Source: JADMIH01 sp036399775
GTDB lineage: Bacteria > Chloroflexota > Chloroflexia > QHBQ01 > JADMIH01
Direction: 5' to 3'
Length of the DNA stretch: 64,000 nt
Assembly: GCA_036399775.1 (NCBI GenBank)
Contig: DASWMJ010000065.1
Location: 1-64,000, forward strand
Shown here: positions 48,146 to 56,659 of the stretch, in pieces
Layout: the number at the start of each line of letters is the position of its first letter
Position numbering within the stretch: the first letter of the stretch is position 1
Notes under the pieces: generated by a model
What the model saw: the letters and a program-made list of their open reading frames with translations, nothing else
Databases searched by the model: none
Told to the model about the DNA's origin: nothing
Made by a program: the position numbers and the translations under genes

Positions 48146-49363
48146 ATGGATGACAACATCCTGGAGACTATCAATTTGCGAGAACTAGGCAAGGCACTTC
48201 AAGAAGCACGTAAGAAACGCGGCCTCACACAAGAAGCTGCCGCCCAACTATTGGAATTAGCGCGCACTACTCTGGTGGCGATTGAGAAGGGTGAGCGGCG
48301 TATCAAAGCTGGCGAATTAATTAAGTTATCTCGTGTTTATGGCCGCCAGGTGAGCGATTTTGTGCGGCCGCGTCCACAGATCGAGTCGTTCCAGGTGCAG
48401 TTTCGTGGGCCTTCGCATCTGACGGAAGAGCATGAGGAAATTATCGCTCCCTATATAGCCGATTTTGAGGAACTATGCCGGGACTATCTTGAGCTAGATG
48501 AGATTACTCAATCGCCGCTTGTACGCAAGTACCCGTCTGAATACCAGATTGCGGGCTTGCGGCCTGACCATGCAGCAGAGATGGTAGCAATTCAAGAGCG
48601 CAACCGCCTTGATTTAGGGGATGGACCTATCCCTACCAACCCTGTCATGCGCGATGTTCTTGAGCAGGAAGTCGGGCTGCGTATTTTCTTTATGGACCTG
48701 CCAGGCCGTTTTTCCGAGATATATCATTACGACCATAAGCTAGGCGGCTGCATAGCGATTAATAGTGGGCATCCCGAAGAACGCCGTCGCCTGTCACTAT
48801 CTCATGCCTATGGACACTTTTTGGCGCATCGTTTCAAGCCGGAGGTTTTAACGGAAGACGGCTACCAGCGAAAGCCTGAGAGCGAGCAGTTTGCCGACGC
48901 ATTCAGCCTCAATTTCCTTATGCCTGTCAATGGCATAACCATGCGCTTCAATGATATTAAGCGAAGCCAGGGCAAAGTTACGGTGCTGGATTTGTGCAGA
49001 CTTGCTTATTACTACGGAGTTTCTGTACAGGCTATTGTATTATGGCTTGAAGATATAAAGCTGCTTCGTACTGGCACCTGGGACATATTGCAAGCGCGGG
49101 GATTCAAGGTAGGTGAAGCACGGCAGCAGCTTGGTCTTGTGCCATTGCCGGAACGACCTGATTTATTACCGAAGCGTTATCAGCACCTGGCATTGGTAGC
49201 CCTGGAAAAGGGGCTGGTGTCGGAGGGCCAGTTTGCACATTTCCTTCGAGTGGACCGGCTTGAGGCGCGCCGTATAGCTCATGAGCTCAGGCTTGATACA
49301 GTTGGCACGGAGATGGACAGCGCGATCATTGATTTTGATTTGACGCAATCTGCGATTGTTTAA
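48146..49363 (+). CDS. XRE regulator with ImmA/IrrE-type domain lacking the catalytic Glu
   Basis: The product is 405 aa from ATG 48146 (GGGAGG 5 nt upstream). N-terminal XRE helix-turn-helix (~12-70: 'GKALQEARKKRGLTQEAAAQ', 'ARTTLVAIEKGERRIKAGEL'). The COG2856 peptidase-like domain (~150-290) keeps both zinc histidines, but the motif reads H220-A-Y-G-H224 where HExxH is expected; 'PESEQFADAFSLNFLMP' retains the third ligand Glu247. The general base is thus Ala (codon GCC), making proteolysis doubtful. It probably regulates the island promoter and senses a signal. It lies 12 nt before the PIN-like gene. Confidence 0.85.
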   Translation: MDDNILETINLRELGKALQEARKKRGLTQEAAAQLLELARTTLVAIEKGERRIKAGELIKLSRVYGRQVSDFVRPRPQIESFQVQFRGPSHLTEEHEEIIAPYIADFEELCRDYLELDEITQSPLVRKYPSEYQIAGLRPDHAAEMVAIQERNRLDLGDGPIPTNPVMRDVLEQEVGLRIFFMDLPGRFSEIYHYDHKLGGCIAINSGHPEERRRLSLSHAYGHFLAHRFKPEVLTEDGYQRKPESEQFADAFSLNFLMPVNGITMRFNDIKRSQGKVTVLDLCRLAYYYGVSVQAIVLWLEDIKLLRTGTWDILQARGFKVGEARQQLGLVPLPERPDLLPKRYQHLALVALEKGLVSEGQFAHFLRVDRLEARRIAHELRLDTVGTEMDSAIIDFDLTQSAIV

Positions 49364-49375
49364 AGGCGCCTCCAG

Positions 49376-49900
49376 TTGCCCGACCCCCTTGCCGCATCTC
49401 ATGACGCCATCATTTTAGATGCTTGCTGCGTGATAACATTGGCCTGCACAGGAAGGATAAACGATATTCTGTTGTATTTGCCAAAACCTGTAATGGTGTC
49501 TGACTACGTTTATGAGAGCGAAGTGTTGCAGTTCGACCTGAAAAGTCTTGTTGAGTCAGGGCTGCTGGCAGTAGTATCAGCCGACACCCAGGCCGAGCAG
49601 AACATGGTGGTGAATCTCGCTGTTTATCTTGATGATGGAGAGGCCGTGACGGGCGCGATAGGCGTGTCTCGAAACTGGGCCATCGCGACTGATGACAAGA
49701 AGGCTCTGTCTTTATTTGGCAGGGTGGCTCCCCATATCGAACTCGTCTCAACTCTAGCGATGGTGAAATATTGGGCAGAAGAAGCGGCTCCAAGCGACGA
49801 AGAAGTTAGAGGCGCATTGGAGGAGCTACTCACAGGCGCACCCTACGAGCCAAACTCCAGCCACCCCCTTTATGCATGGTGGCGGAATTATGTCTCTTAG
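49376..49900 (+). CDS. PIN-like domain protein, probable toxin
   Basis: The product is 174 aa from TTG 49376 (weak AAAGG upstream). 'AIILDACCVITLACTGRIND' supplies the first PIN Asp, 'VVNLAVYLDDGEAVTGAIGV' the middle acid, and 'NWAIATDDKKALSLFGRVAP' the third and fourth, the order in PIN/VapC-like RNases. COG2856-type HTH proteins are commonly paired with such nucleases in predicted toxin-antitoxin modules. It ends the island; the next gene converges on it. Confidence 0.8.
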   Translation: MPDPLAASHDAIILDACCVITLACTGRINDILLYLPKPVMVSDYVYESEVLQFDLKSLVESGLLAVVSADTQAEQNMVVNLAVYLDDGEAVTGAIGVSRNWAIATDDKKALSLFGRVAPHIELVSTLAMVKYWAEEAAPSDEEVRGALEELLTGAPYEPNSSHPLYAWWRNYVS

Positions 49901-49971
49901 ATGTCCTAGTTTACGCTAACCGCCCGGTCTACACTCGGCATCTGCTTTGTGCCGGCAAGCTGCCATCCAGG

Positions 49972-51174
49972 CTACCTTGCCACGCCTACCTCTGCCGCAA
50001 CGGCAGGTAGCTTACGCGTGGCTGCGTCAATTCTTTTCATCGCCTCGCGTAAGTTCTCCTCAGAGTTCGCGAACGATATGCGGATATAACCCTGGCCAAA
50101 CTCACCGAATGACGTGCCGGGTAGCACGGCCACGTCCGCCTCTGTGAGCAGATAATCGGCATAAGCGCGGGAGTCGAGGCCCGTATCCGTTATGTTGGGG
50201 AAAGCGTAGAATGCGCCCGCGGGCCGGTTGCAGCGCAGGCCGGGTATCTTGTTCAGCCCTTCGTACACGAGCATGCGCCGTGAGGCGAAAGCCGCCAGCA
50301 TCTTGTCCACTTCTTCACGCGGGCCAGTGAGCGCGGCGATGGCGGCGCGCTGGCTGAAGGACGAGGTGCAGGACACGCTGTTGATGATTAGCCTGCTGAT
50401 GTGCGGTATCATCTCGCCTGGGAAGATGCCGTAGCCCATGCGCCATCCGGTCATAGCGAAGGTCTTAGAGAAGCCGTCCAGCAGGATCGTGCGCTCTCTC
50501 ATGCCTGGCAGACTGAGTATGGTGTGGTGCTCGCCCTCGTAGACTATCTCACTGTAGATTTCGTCGGCCAGCACCACCAGGTCGTGCTCAACCGCGAGCC
50601 TGGCGATGGCTTGCAGGTCTTCCAGGGTCAGGACGCCGCCCGTCGGGTTATGAGGCGAGTTGAGGATGATGAGGCGGGTCTTAGAGGAGACCTTGCTCTC
50701 CAACTCGTCCAGGTTGATGCGAAAGTCGCGCTGCTCGCTGAGTTGCAAGGGCACCGCCACGCCTCCCAGGAAGTTGATCATCGATTCGTAGATAGGGAAG
50801 CCTGGGTTGGGGTAAATCACCTCGTCACCCGGCTCGATCAGCGCCATGATAGCGTAGAACATGATGGGCTTCGCGCCGGGGGTTACGACCACGTTGGCGG
50901 GATCGAAGGTCAGCCCGCGATTCTTGCCCGCATACTCCGCGATAGCCTTACGCAACTCCGGCAGGCCGACAGCAGGCCCATAATGCGTATACCCCTCTTC
51001 CAGGGCCTGGGCGGCTGCCTTCCTCACGTGCGTGGGCGTGTCGAAGTCCGGCTCCCCGATTTCCAGGTGGATGATGGGCTTTCCTTCCGCTTCAAGAGCT
51101 TTGGCCCGCGCCGCCACCTCAAACGCGGTCTCCGTGCCCAGGCGGTACATCCGCTCCGCGAGTCTCAACTTCAT
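49972..51174 (-). CDS. Aspartate/aromatic-type aminotransferase (class I)
   Basis: The product is 400 aa, AGAAGGGGG before ATG 51174. 'KPIIHLEIGEPDFDTPTHVR', 'NNSPHNPTGG'-type motif as 'LIILNSPHNPTGGVLTLEDL', 'VVLADEIYSEIVYEGEHHT', the PLP lysine in 'LLDGFSKTFAMTGWRMGYGI' and 'GYIRISFANSEENLREAMKR' place it in the I-gamma branch (AspC/AraT-like). It transfers amino groups between amino acids and 2-oxoacids; specificity is open. Single gene by spacing. Confidence 0.93.
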   Translation of the reverse strand: MKLRLAERMYRLGTETAFEVAARAKALEAEGKPIIHLEIGEPDFDTPTHVRKAAAQALEEGYTHYGPAVGLPELRKAIAEYAGKNRGLTFDPANVVVTPGAKPIMFYAIMALIEPGDEVIYPNPGFPIYESMINFLGGVAVPLQLSEQRDFRINLDELESKVSSKTRLIILNSPHNPTGGVLTLEDLQAIARLAVEHDLVVLADEIYSEIVYEGEHHTILSLPGMRERTILLDGFSKTFAMTGWRMGYGIFPGEMIPHISRLIINSVSCTSSFSQRAAIAALTGPREEVDKMLAAFASRRMLVYEGLNKIPGLRCNRPAGAFYAFPNITDTGLDSRAYADYLLTEADVAVLPGTSFGEFGQGYIRISFANSEENLREAMKRIDAATRKLPAVAAEVGVAR

Positions 51175-51271
51175 TGTTGACCCCCTTCTGTAAATTTTGA
51201 ATTTTGAGTTATGAATTTTGAATTCTTAGTTCGTTGCAGAATAGCGCAATTACGTTTCACGTTTCACGAGT

Positions 51272-52351
51272 TTACCTCTTGAGGTCGGCTACCGTGTCCG
51301 CGTCGAGGCGCTTTAGAACGGCCACCAGCAGGCGGGTGGCGTTGTTGAAGTCGTCCAGGTTGACCATTGAGGCGGCTGAGTGTATGTAGCGAGAGGGTAT
51401 GCCTATATTGATAGTGGGCACGCCGTTGCTCGCCAGTTGCAGGCGTCCACCGTCCGTGCCTCCTGCGGCTACGCTGTCGTACTGGAATGGGATATTCTCC
51501 TGCTCGGCTATGTCTACAAAGAGGTTACGCAGCTTGAGGTTGGGGATGAGCGAGCCGTCGTAGATGAGGATGACGGGACCTTTGCCCATCTTGCCCTGCG
51601 CTTCGTGCGCCTTGACGCCCGGCGTGTCGCCCGCGATGCCCACGTCGAGGGAAATCGCCACGTCGGGGTCCACCAGGTGGCCGAGGGTGGTCGCGCCACG
51701 CAGGCCCACCTCTTCCTGGACGGTCGCGCCCGCGTAGATGGTGTTGGGGTGGTCGTCGCCTACCTCTTTGAGGGCCTGTATCGCCAGCGCGCAGCCGAAG
51801 CGGTTGTCCCACGCCTTCGCGAGCAGCATCTTCTCGTTCGCCATGACCGTAAAGGGGCATATCGGGATGACCGGGTCGCCGGGACGCACGCCCGCCTCGA
51901 TAGCCTCCTGCTTGCTGGTCACGCCTATGTCAATGAACATATCCTTCTTCTCGACGATCTTCTTGCGCTCCTCAGGAGTAAGGATGTGCGGGGGCTTGCT
52001 GCCGAAGACGCCCACCAGATCTCCCTTGCGCGTGCGAACGGTGACGCGCTGCGCCAGCATCACCTGTTCCCACCAGCCGCCCAAAGTCTGGAACTTGAGG
52101 AAACCTTCGTCGGTGATCATAGTCACCAGGAAGCCCACCTCGTCCATGTGGCCCGCCAAAACGACCTTCGGCGCGTTATCGAGGGGTGCCCCACCGCCGG
52201 TCTTATACGCAACTATAGACCCCAGGTTGTCGGTAAGTATCTCGCCCAAAGGCGCAAGGTAGCGCGCCATGACCTCGCGAACCGGACCCTCCTGTCCCGG
52301 CACCCCCGGCGCTTCGGTCAGGTCTTTCATCATCTGCAAAAGCTCATCCAT
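51272..52351 (-). CDS. M42-family metallo-aminopeptidase
   Basis: The product is 359 aa. Metal ligands and motifs of the M42 (glutamyl aminopeptidase/FrvX/CelM) family: 'KVVLAGHMDEVGFLVTMIT' (His-Asp), 'KAWDNRFGCALAIQAL' (bridging Asp), 'YAGATVQEEVGLRGATT' (Glu-Glu), 'ISLDVGIAGDTPG' (Asp), 'GIPSRYIHSAASMVN' (His). It forms large dodecameric peptide-trimming assemblies in the cytoplasm of relatives. AAGGAG is ~14 nt from ATG 52351, rather far. Confidence 0.93.
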   Translation of the reverse strand: MDELLQMMKDLTEAPGVPGQEGPVREVMARYLAPLGEILTDNLGSIVAYKTGGGAPLDNAPKVVLAGHMDEVGFLVTMITDEGFLKFQTLGGWWEQVMLAQRVTVRTRKGDLVGVFGSKPPHILTPEERKKIVEKKDMFIDIGVTSKQEAIEAGVRPGDPVIPICPFTVMANEKMLLAKAWDNRFGCALAIQALKEVGDDHPNTIYAGATVQEEVGLRGATTLGHLVDPDVAISLDVGIAGDTPGVKAHEAQGKMGKGPVILIYDGSLIPNLKLRNLFVDIAEQENIPFQYDSVAAGGTDGGRLQLASNGVPTINIGIPSRYIHSAASMVNLDDFNNATRLLVAVLKRLDADTVADLKR

Positions 52352-52380
52352 CGTTAGCGTAGTATCTCCTTCCCAAGTTT

Positions 52381-52536
52381 AGCGTGAAACGTGATGCGTA
52401 TAGCGTATAGCGTAGTACGTATTGCGTAATATGTTTAATAACCTCAGCGTCTCAGCGGTTCAAACCTATTAGTTTAGTGTTCTTTGTATCTTTGTGGTTC
52501 AACCAATACGTAATACGAACTACGCAATACGCATCA
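52381..52536. repeat. GTGATGCGTA/GCGTATAGCGTA and family E short repeats
   Basis: GTGATGCGTATAGCGTATAG... at 52388, AGCGTCTCAGCGG in the middle, and TAATACGAACTACGCAATAC at 52508-52527 in inverse orientation: the same units as 12011-12066. Confidence 0.6.
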
Positions 52537-52977
52537 CCCCAGCTTCGCACCGCACAAGCGACAATAGTAGGCGTCTTCCTTGCGGTCGGGCGTGCCGGTA
52601 ATCCAGAGGTTGCAATTGGCGCAGCGATAAGACAGGGCGCGCGGGCCAGGCCCCGCTTCTCCTGTTGAGGGGGTCTTGACGATCTCTTTCAACTGCTCGC
52701 GGGTAGCAGCGCCCAGCACGCGGGCCGCTCGCACCTCGCCGTTGTCTACTACAAGGCCAAGCGCCATGCCTGCGGTGATAAGGTGGCGCATGGTGAGATT
52801 CTCAAAGACGTGTTCGGGGATGATGAAGCTGGCAATCTTGTCGGGCGTAGACTGGGGGGCGGCGTCGAGCGTCACCGTCTCCCCGCCAAAGAAGCCGCCG
52901 AAGTTGAGCACGTCAGCGACTATGTACGTAACGTATTCCTCGTCATTGTAGGTGCGACTGGCCTGGCCTTCCGGCAT
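52534..52977 (-). CDS. Protein with C-terminal zinc ribbon, unknown function
   Basis: The product is 147 aa with GGAGGGGAG before ATG 52977. Residues 1-95 form an alpha/beta region ('YVTYIVADVLNFGGFFGGET', 'IIPEHVFENLTMRHLITAGM'); the end is a ribbon 'YRCANCNLWITG...DAYYCRLCGAKLG' with two CxxC pairs. No known family. TGTTATAAT at 53038-53030 is its likely promoter. Confidence 0.65.
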   Translation of the reverse strand: MPEGQASRTYNDEEYVTYIVADVLNFGGFFGGETVTLDAAPQSTPDKIASFIIPEHVFENLTMRHLITAGMALGLVVDNGEVRAARVLGAATREQLKEIVKTPSTGEAGPGPRALSYRCANCNLWITGTPDRKEDAYYCRLCGAKLG

Positions 52978-53029
52978 ACCTGCTCCCCTCCTCGGTTCTA
53001 TTACCGACTGCTCGCGGGCATAGACTTAG

Positions 53030-53038
53030 ATTATAACA
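53030..53038 (-). promoter_or_regulatory. Extended -10 promoter (TGTTATAAT)
   Basis: Minus strand, 52 nt before ATG 52977. The 53039-53242 stretch to the next gene holds no supported feature. Confidence 0.5.
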
Positions 53039-53242
53039 TGAAAGGCTTAGAAGTAGCTGCCCATCTCCTCGTATATTTTACCCCTCATGCCGGCAGGCAC
53101 GACACTTTCGAGGCCAGTATAAGCACGGCTGAGGGGCGTGTCAACGGGCCGGAGGAGTATTGAATCGCGGGAGCGTGGGTGTTATGATAGTTGCTGTAGA
53201 CGTGAGTATTTACGCAGAACGTAGCAATAGCAGGGACTAGAT

Positions 53243-53842
53243 ATGACACTCCAACTTGAGCGAACAGTAGGTGTGAAGCGGCACCTCTTCAGCCTCGAAG
53301 AGTACGAGCGGATGTGCGAAGCTGGCGTATTCGAACCGGATGCGAACCTTGAGCTTATACGAGGTGAGATAATTGAGATGACACCACCAGGACCTCCACA
53401 CGCAGCTTCCGTAGCACGTTTGACCAGGCTATTCGTCAGAAGCGTTGGGGATAATGCCCTCGTATGGCCACAGGGCAACCCTATAGGCCTACCTCAAAGC
53501 AAATCTATGCCGCAACCCGATATTGCGCTTCTCCAGCCACGCGATGATTACTATGTCAGCAAACGACCATTCCCCGAAGACGTAATTCTGCTCGTCGAAG
53601 TATCAGAAAGTACTCTGAAGTTTGACAGGGGCGACAAACTCAAGCTCTACGCCGAGGCACGCATCCCTGAATACTGGGTCATCAATCTGGTAGAAGAGGT
53701 TGTAGAGGTATACACTGATCCGAGCGAGGGCAAATATGGCTCGGTGAGGATAATCAAGCGTGGGGAAATGCTGCAACTGCCGGGCGGCCTCGAAGGTAAT
53801 ATTGCGGTGAATGACATACTGGGTAAGGCCGAGGAAATCTGA
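53243..53842 (+). CDS. Uma2 family (DUF820) restriction-endonuclease-like protein
   Basis: The product is 199 aa. 'HLFSLEEYERMCEAGVFEPD', 'LELIRGEIIEMTPPGPPHAA', 'QPDIALLQPRDDYY' (first catalytic Asp), 'ILLVEVSESTLKFDRGDKLK' (E-x-S core) and 'YAEARIPEYWVINLVEEVVE' are the PD-(D/E)xK pattern of Uma2. These proteins are multiplied in Cyanobacteria and Chloroflexi; their biological role is unclear. AGGGACT precedes ATG 53243. Confidence 0.92.
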   Translation: MTLQLERTVGVKRHLFSLEEYERMCEAGVFEPDANLELIRGEIIEMTPPGPPHAASVARLTRLFVRSVGDNALVWPQGNPIGLPQSKSMPQPDIALLQPRDDYYVSKRPFPEDVILLVEVSESTLKFDRGDKLKLYAEARIPEYWVINLVEEVVEVYTDPSEGKYGSVRIIKRGEMLQLPGGLEGNIAVNDILGKAEEI

Positions 53843-53912
53843 GCGTAGTTGCGATGCCCAGGGGGATTTCTTATACTGGAAGATACGCAAACAAAACAGC
53901 GTTGAGGGACAT

Positions 53913-54272
53913 ATGCCGATTTACGAGTACGAATGTAAGAATTGCGCGAGCCGGTTCGAGAAGATGCAGCCGATAACCGCCGAGCCGCTTACCGAGTGTG
54001 TGAACTGCGGTGGTGGACCTATCCATCGCATCTTCCACCCTGTAGGTGTGATCTTCAAGGGTAGTGGCTGGTACATCAACGATAGCCGCAAATCCAATAG
54101 CTCAAAGGAAGATGGCGGTGGAGCAGGTGCCAGTGATAAGAGCGACGGCGACAAAAGCAGCAGCGACAAGAACACGAGCGATAAGACCGCTAGTAGCGAG
54201 TCCACAGCCGCCGCAAGCAAAGAGGCGTCCAAAGCTAAGGACGCACCTGCTAGCGCACCTGCATCTGACTAG
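53913..54272 (+). CDS. FmdB-type zinc-ribbon protein with low-complexity tail
   Basis: The product is 119 aa from ATG 53913 (GAGGGAC upstream). 'MPIYEYECKNCASRFEKMQP' and 'CVNCGGGPIHRIFHPVGVIF' then 'KGSGWYINDSR' are the FmdB/putative regulatory protein family. Two CxxC pairs bind zinc. The last ~60 residues are Ser/Lys/Asp/Ala repeats and probably disordered, as in relatives. Followed by a terminator. Confidence 0.9.
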   Translation: MPIYEYECKNCASRFEKMQPITAEPLTECVNCGGGPIHRIFHPVGVIFKGSGWYINDSRKSNSSKEDGGGAGASDKSDGDKSSSDKNTSDKTASSESTAAASKEASKAKDAPASAPASD

Positions 54273-54296
54273 GTAGGCTGAAGCATGCTCACAATA

Positions 54297-54337
54297 AAGA
54301 CGAAGGCAACAGCACACTTGCGGCCTTCGTCTTCTTA
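54297..54337 (+). terminator. Intrinsic terminator after the FmdB-type gene
   Basis: AAGACGAAGGC (54297-54307) and GCCTTCGTCTT (54323-54333) then CTTAATTT. Confidence 0.8.
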
Positions 54338-54383
54338 ATTTGATAGCGATATTGTACCCTCTGTAGACACGAGCGAGGTATAG

Positions 54384-55148
54384 ATGTCGGAATGGCTGTA
54401 CGGCAGGCACAGCGTAGAGGAGACGTTGCGGGCGGGACGGCGCAAGGTGTTGCGGGTGCTTATCGCTGAGGCGAACAGGAAGGGCAAGGGCGACGAGGGC
54501 GGGCGCATGGCCGAAATCGAGGCGCTTGCCAGGAAGTCGGGCGTGCCTATCGAGCGTGTCGAGTCCTCTCGCCTGGATACCCTCACCCGTGTGGGCCACC
54601 ACCACCAAGGCGTTGCCGCCGAAGTCTCCCCATTCAAGTATTCTTCTCTCGCGGAGGTGGTAGACTTACTCAGGGCGGCAGGTCCGCGCGCCCTCGCGCT
54701 GGTGCTCGACGCTTTGCAGGACCCCCAGAACTTCGGCACCCTGATAAGGTCAGCAGAAGCGGCGGGCGTGACGGCGGTGCTGATGCTGGACCGGCGGCAG
54801 GTGGAGGTCACGCCCGCAGTAGTAAACGCCTCGGCGGGAGCCGTCGAGCATTTGCAGGTGTGCCTCGCCAACAACCTCCCGCGCGCCATCGCGGCGTTGC
54901 AGGAGGCGGGGCTTTGGGTGTATGCGTTGCAGGCAGAGCCTGACGCCTCACTCTACACGCAGACCGACCTAAGTGGCCCGGTTGGGTTGGTGGTTGGCTC
55001 GGAAGGCAAAGGCGTGGGCAGGCTTGTGCGCGAGCGCTGCGACGGCGCTATCGCTATCCCGATGCTGGGCCGCGTCGAGTCGCTGAACGCTGCGGTAGCC
55101 GGATCGCTGGCGTTGTATGAGGTGGTACGGCAGCGTTCCTCGCAGTAG
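54384..55148 (+). CDS. rlmB: 23S rRNA 2'-O-methyltransferase RlmB / TrmH-family SPOUT enzyme
   Basis: The product is 254 aa. N-terminal substrate-binding domain: 'WLYGRHSVEETLRAGRRKVL'. The SPOUT knot follows: 'ALVLDALQDPQNFGTLIRSA' (motif 1, N and R), 'VGLVVGSEGKGVGRLVRERC' (motif 2) and 'IPMLGRVESLNAAVAGSLAL' (motif 3). The pattern matches RlmB (G2251 of 23S rRNA in E. coli), though TrmH-family substrates vary. CGAGGTATAG precedes ATG 54384. Confidence 0.9.
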   Translation: MSEWLYGRHSVEETLRAGRRKVLRVLIAEANRKGKGDEGGRMAEIEALARKSGVPIERVESSRLDTLTRVGHHHQGVAAEVSPFKYSSLAEVVDLLRAAGPRALALVLDALQDPQNFGTLIRSAEAAGVTAVLMLDRRQVEVTPAVVNASAGAVEHLQVCLANNLPRAIAALQEAGLWVYALQAEPDASLYTQTDLSGPVGLVVGSEGKGVGRLVRERCDGAIAIPMLGRVESLNAAVAGSLALYEVVRQRSSQ

Positions 55149-55176
55149 GAGGTACCAGGCGTGTTTGATACCTCGT

Positions 55177-55593
55177 TCAATCTATCCTTGGCAAGGCAAT
55201 GGCTGCGGTTCGCCCCCGGCGATAAATCCAAAGTTCAAGCAGCGTAGCGGACACACCGAACGAAGCAGTTGCTACCATACCACCTGTAATATACCCTGTA
55301 CCACTCCAACCGTAAGCCGGCAACGGGAATATGAAAGGAGCGAGAATGAACAGCAAGCTAAGCGCAATCGTGAACAACCAGAAGGTGGGTGAGAACTTAA
55401 CCAACACAGTATTATTTAGCACCTGAATAACAGTGGCGATAGCAAACGCCAATAACGCTCCTGCGAGGACCAACCAGTACGATACGGGAAGTTCGGTGAC
55501 CTTAGTTTCGAAGCTCCATCTAAGCACACCAAATACCAAAAAACTCCACACCATGTAGCCAGTCAGAGCTAACCAAAACGGCTTAATTTTCAT
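55177..55593 (-). CDS. Small four-helix membrane protein
   Basis: The product is 138 aa from ATG 55593 (GGGAG 8-9 nt upstream; longer in-frame starts lack a site). Four helices: 'WLALTGYMVWSFLVFGVLRW', 'YWLVLAGALLAFAIATVIQV', 'TFWLFTIALSLLFILAPFIF' and 'YITGGMVATASFGVSATLLE'. No family recognised. Confidence 0.65.
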   Translation of the reverse strand: MKIKPFWLALTGYMVWSFLVFGVLRWSFETKVTELPVSYWLVLAGALLAFAIATVIQVLNNTVLVKFSPTFWLFTIALSLLFILAPFIFPLPAYGWSGTGYITGGMVATASFGVSATLLELWIYRRGRTAAIALPRID

Positions 55594-55690
55594 TTTTCGC
55601 GCTCCCGTCTTTGGCGTTACTAAATAGCTGGTTCCGTATCCACTAAAGCTGGATAAGCCAGTTTGGGGGTTTTGCCTGACTTTGTACACC

Positions 55691-56098
55691 CTAAGCAAAC
55701 TGGTCATCTAACGGCTGGCGGGTGTCGTAGCCCGACGTGGTCTCGTGCCAATACCCTACCTCCGGCTCTCCCATCTCCCAGCAGAGGAAGACGGTACGCC
55801 CCTCCCGGCGTGCTGGGAAATCTACCAGGCCGCGTTGCAAGTCCTTTAGCTCGATATTCCACCTGGCAAGCTGCTCCACGCCGAGGCGGAGGGCTTCTTC
55901 GGTCTGGTTGGCGGCCTGGGATAGCATCACGTCTTCGGTGGGGTTGTGGTAGCCGTTGCCGCGCACCTTCTTCTGCATCGCGGCCACGCGGCCCTGCATG
56001 GCGGCTAGCTGCTGCCCCTGTAGCTGCATGGCCTGGAGGAGCCGGGTCAATTCGGGGAGCATGGCGTTGGCCTCTCTCACTGTGTAGAATTGCGCCAA
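55691..56098 (-). CDS. DUF2203 family protein
   Basis: The product is 135 aa: 'FYTVREANAMLPELTRLLQA', a coiled region, 'LARWNIELKDLQRGLVDFPA' and 'GRTVFLCWEMGEPEVGYWHE', the characteristic DUF2203 blocks. Function unknown. The upstream HTH gene ends 6 nt before its start, so they form an operon. Confidence 0.85.
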   Translation of the reverse strand: MAQFYTVREANAMLPELTRLLQAMQLQGQQLAAMQGRVAAMQKKVRGNGYHNPTEDVMLSQAANQTEEALRLGVEQLARWNIELKDLQRGLVDFPARREGRTVFLCWEMGEPEVGYWHETTSGYDTRQPLDDQFA

Positions 56099-56104
56099 CC
56101 TCGC

Positions 56105-56584
56105 CTACGCTCCCTTCGCTTTCTCAAAAGCATCCATCATCTCAAGCACCCGTCGCAGGCGCTCGATAGAGAGGTTTGCCACCTTGCGAACGCGCTCAAA
56201 CTGCACGCGCTCAATCGCGTCCAGCCACGTAGCTATGTCCTCGTCCGAAATCTCGGCCCACCGCGAGTCCATGCTGAGCCGCGTGCCTATCAGCTTGACC
56301 GGGTCGCGCCGCCGCACGCGGGCGGGCTTGCCGCCATTTTGCGCTGCTGCCTGCTCATCGGCCTCTGCCGCCGCCTCGTTAGCCTGGGCGGTAATTCCGG
56401 CGGCTTCGGCGATCTCTCGCACCAGGCGATCTACGTCCGCCGCCCTGAAGACGCTCTGCTGGCCCTTGCCACTGAACGGCTTGATGCGCCCCTCGTCAAC
56501 CCACTGCAAAAGTTGGGTGCGCGTGATGCCGAGCCTCTCGGCTGATGTGGGCAAATCAATGAACTTGAAGCCGGGACTGGACAT
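56105..56584 (-). CDS. DNA-binding protein with MerR/excisionase-like helix-turn-helix
   Basis: The product is 159 aa. HTH at ~8-55 ('FIDLPTSAERLGITRTQLLQ', 'WVDEGRIKPFSGKGQQSVFR'), an Ala/Glu-rich linker, and a C-terminal helical domain 'SDEDIATWLDAIERVQFERV'. Likely a transcription factor. Immediately followed by the DUF2203 gene. Confidence 0.75.
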   Translation of the reverse strand: MSSPGFKFIDLPTSAERLGITRTQLLQWVDEGRIKPFSGKGQQSVFRAADVDRLVREIAEAAGITAQANEAAAEADEQAAAQNGGKPARVRRRDPVKLIGTRLSMDSRWAEISDEDIATWLDAIERVQFERVRKVANLSIERLRRVLEMMDAFEKAKGA

Positions 56585-56659
56585 GATGGATTACTGTCGC
56601 CAACTCTGTTGAGCTATACGCATCGCGTTGGGCTGGATGTGTAGGCTCACCCTTCGGCC

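Noticed and set aside
51380..52357. Long plus-strand open frame opposite the M42 peptidase gene
   Set aside because: Shadow of the conserved peptidase; Arg/His/Gln-rich with no family features.
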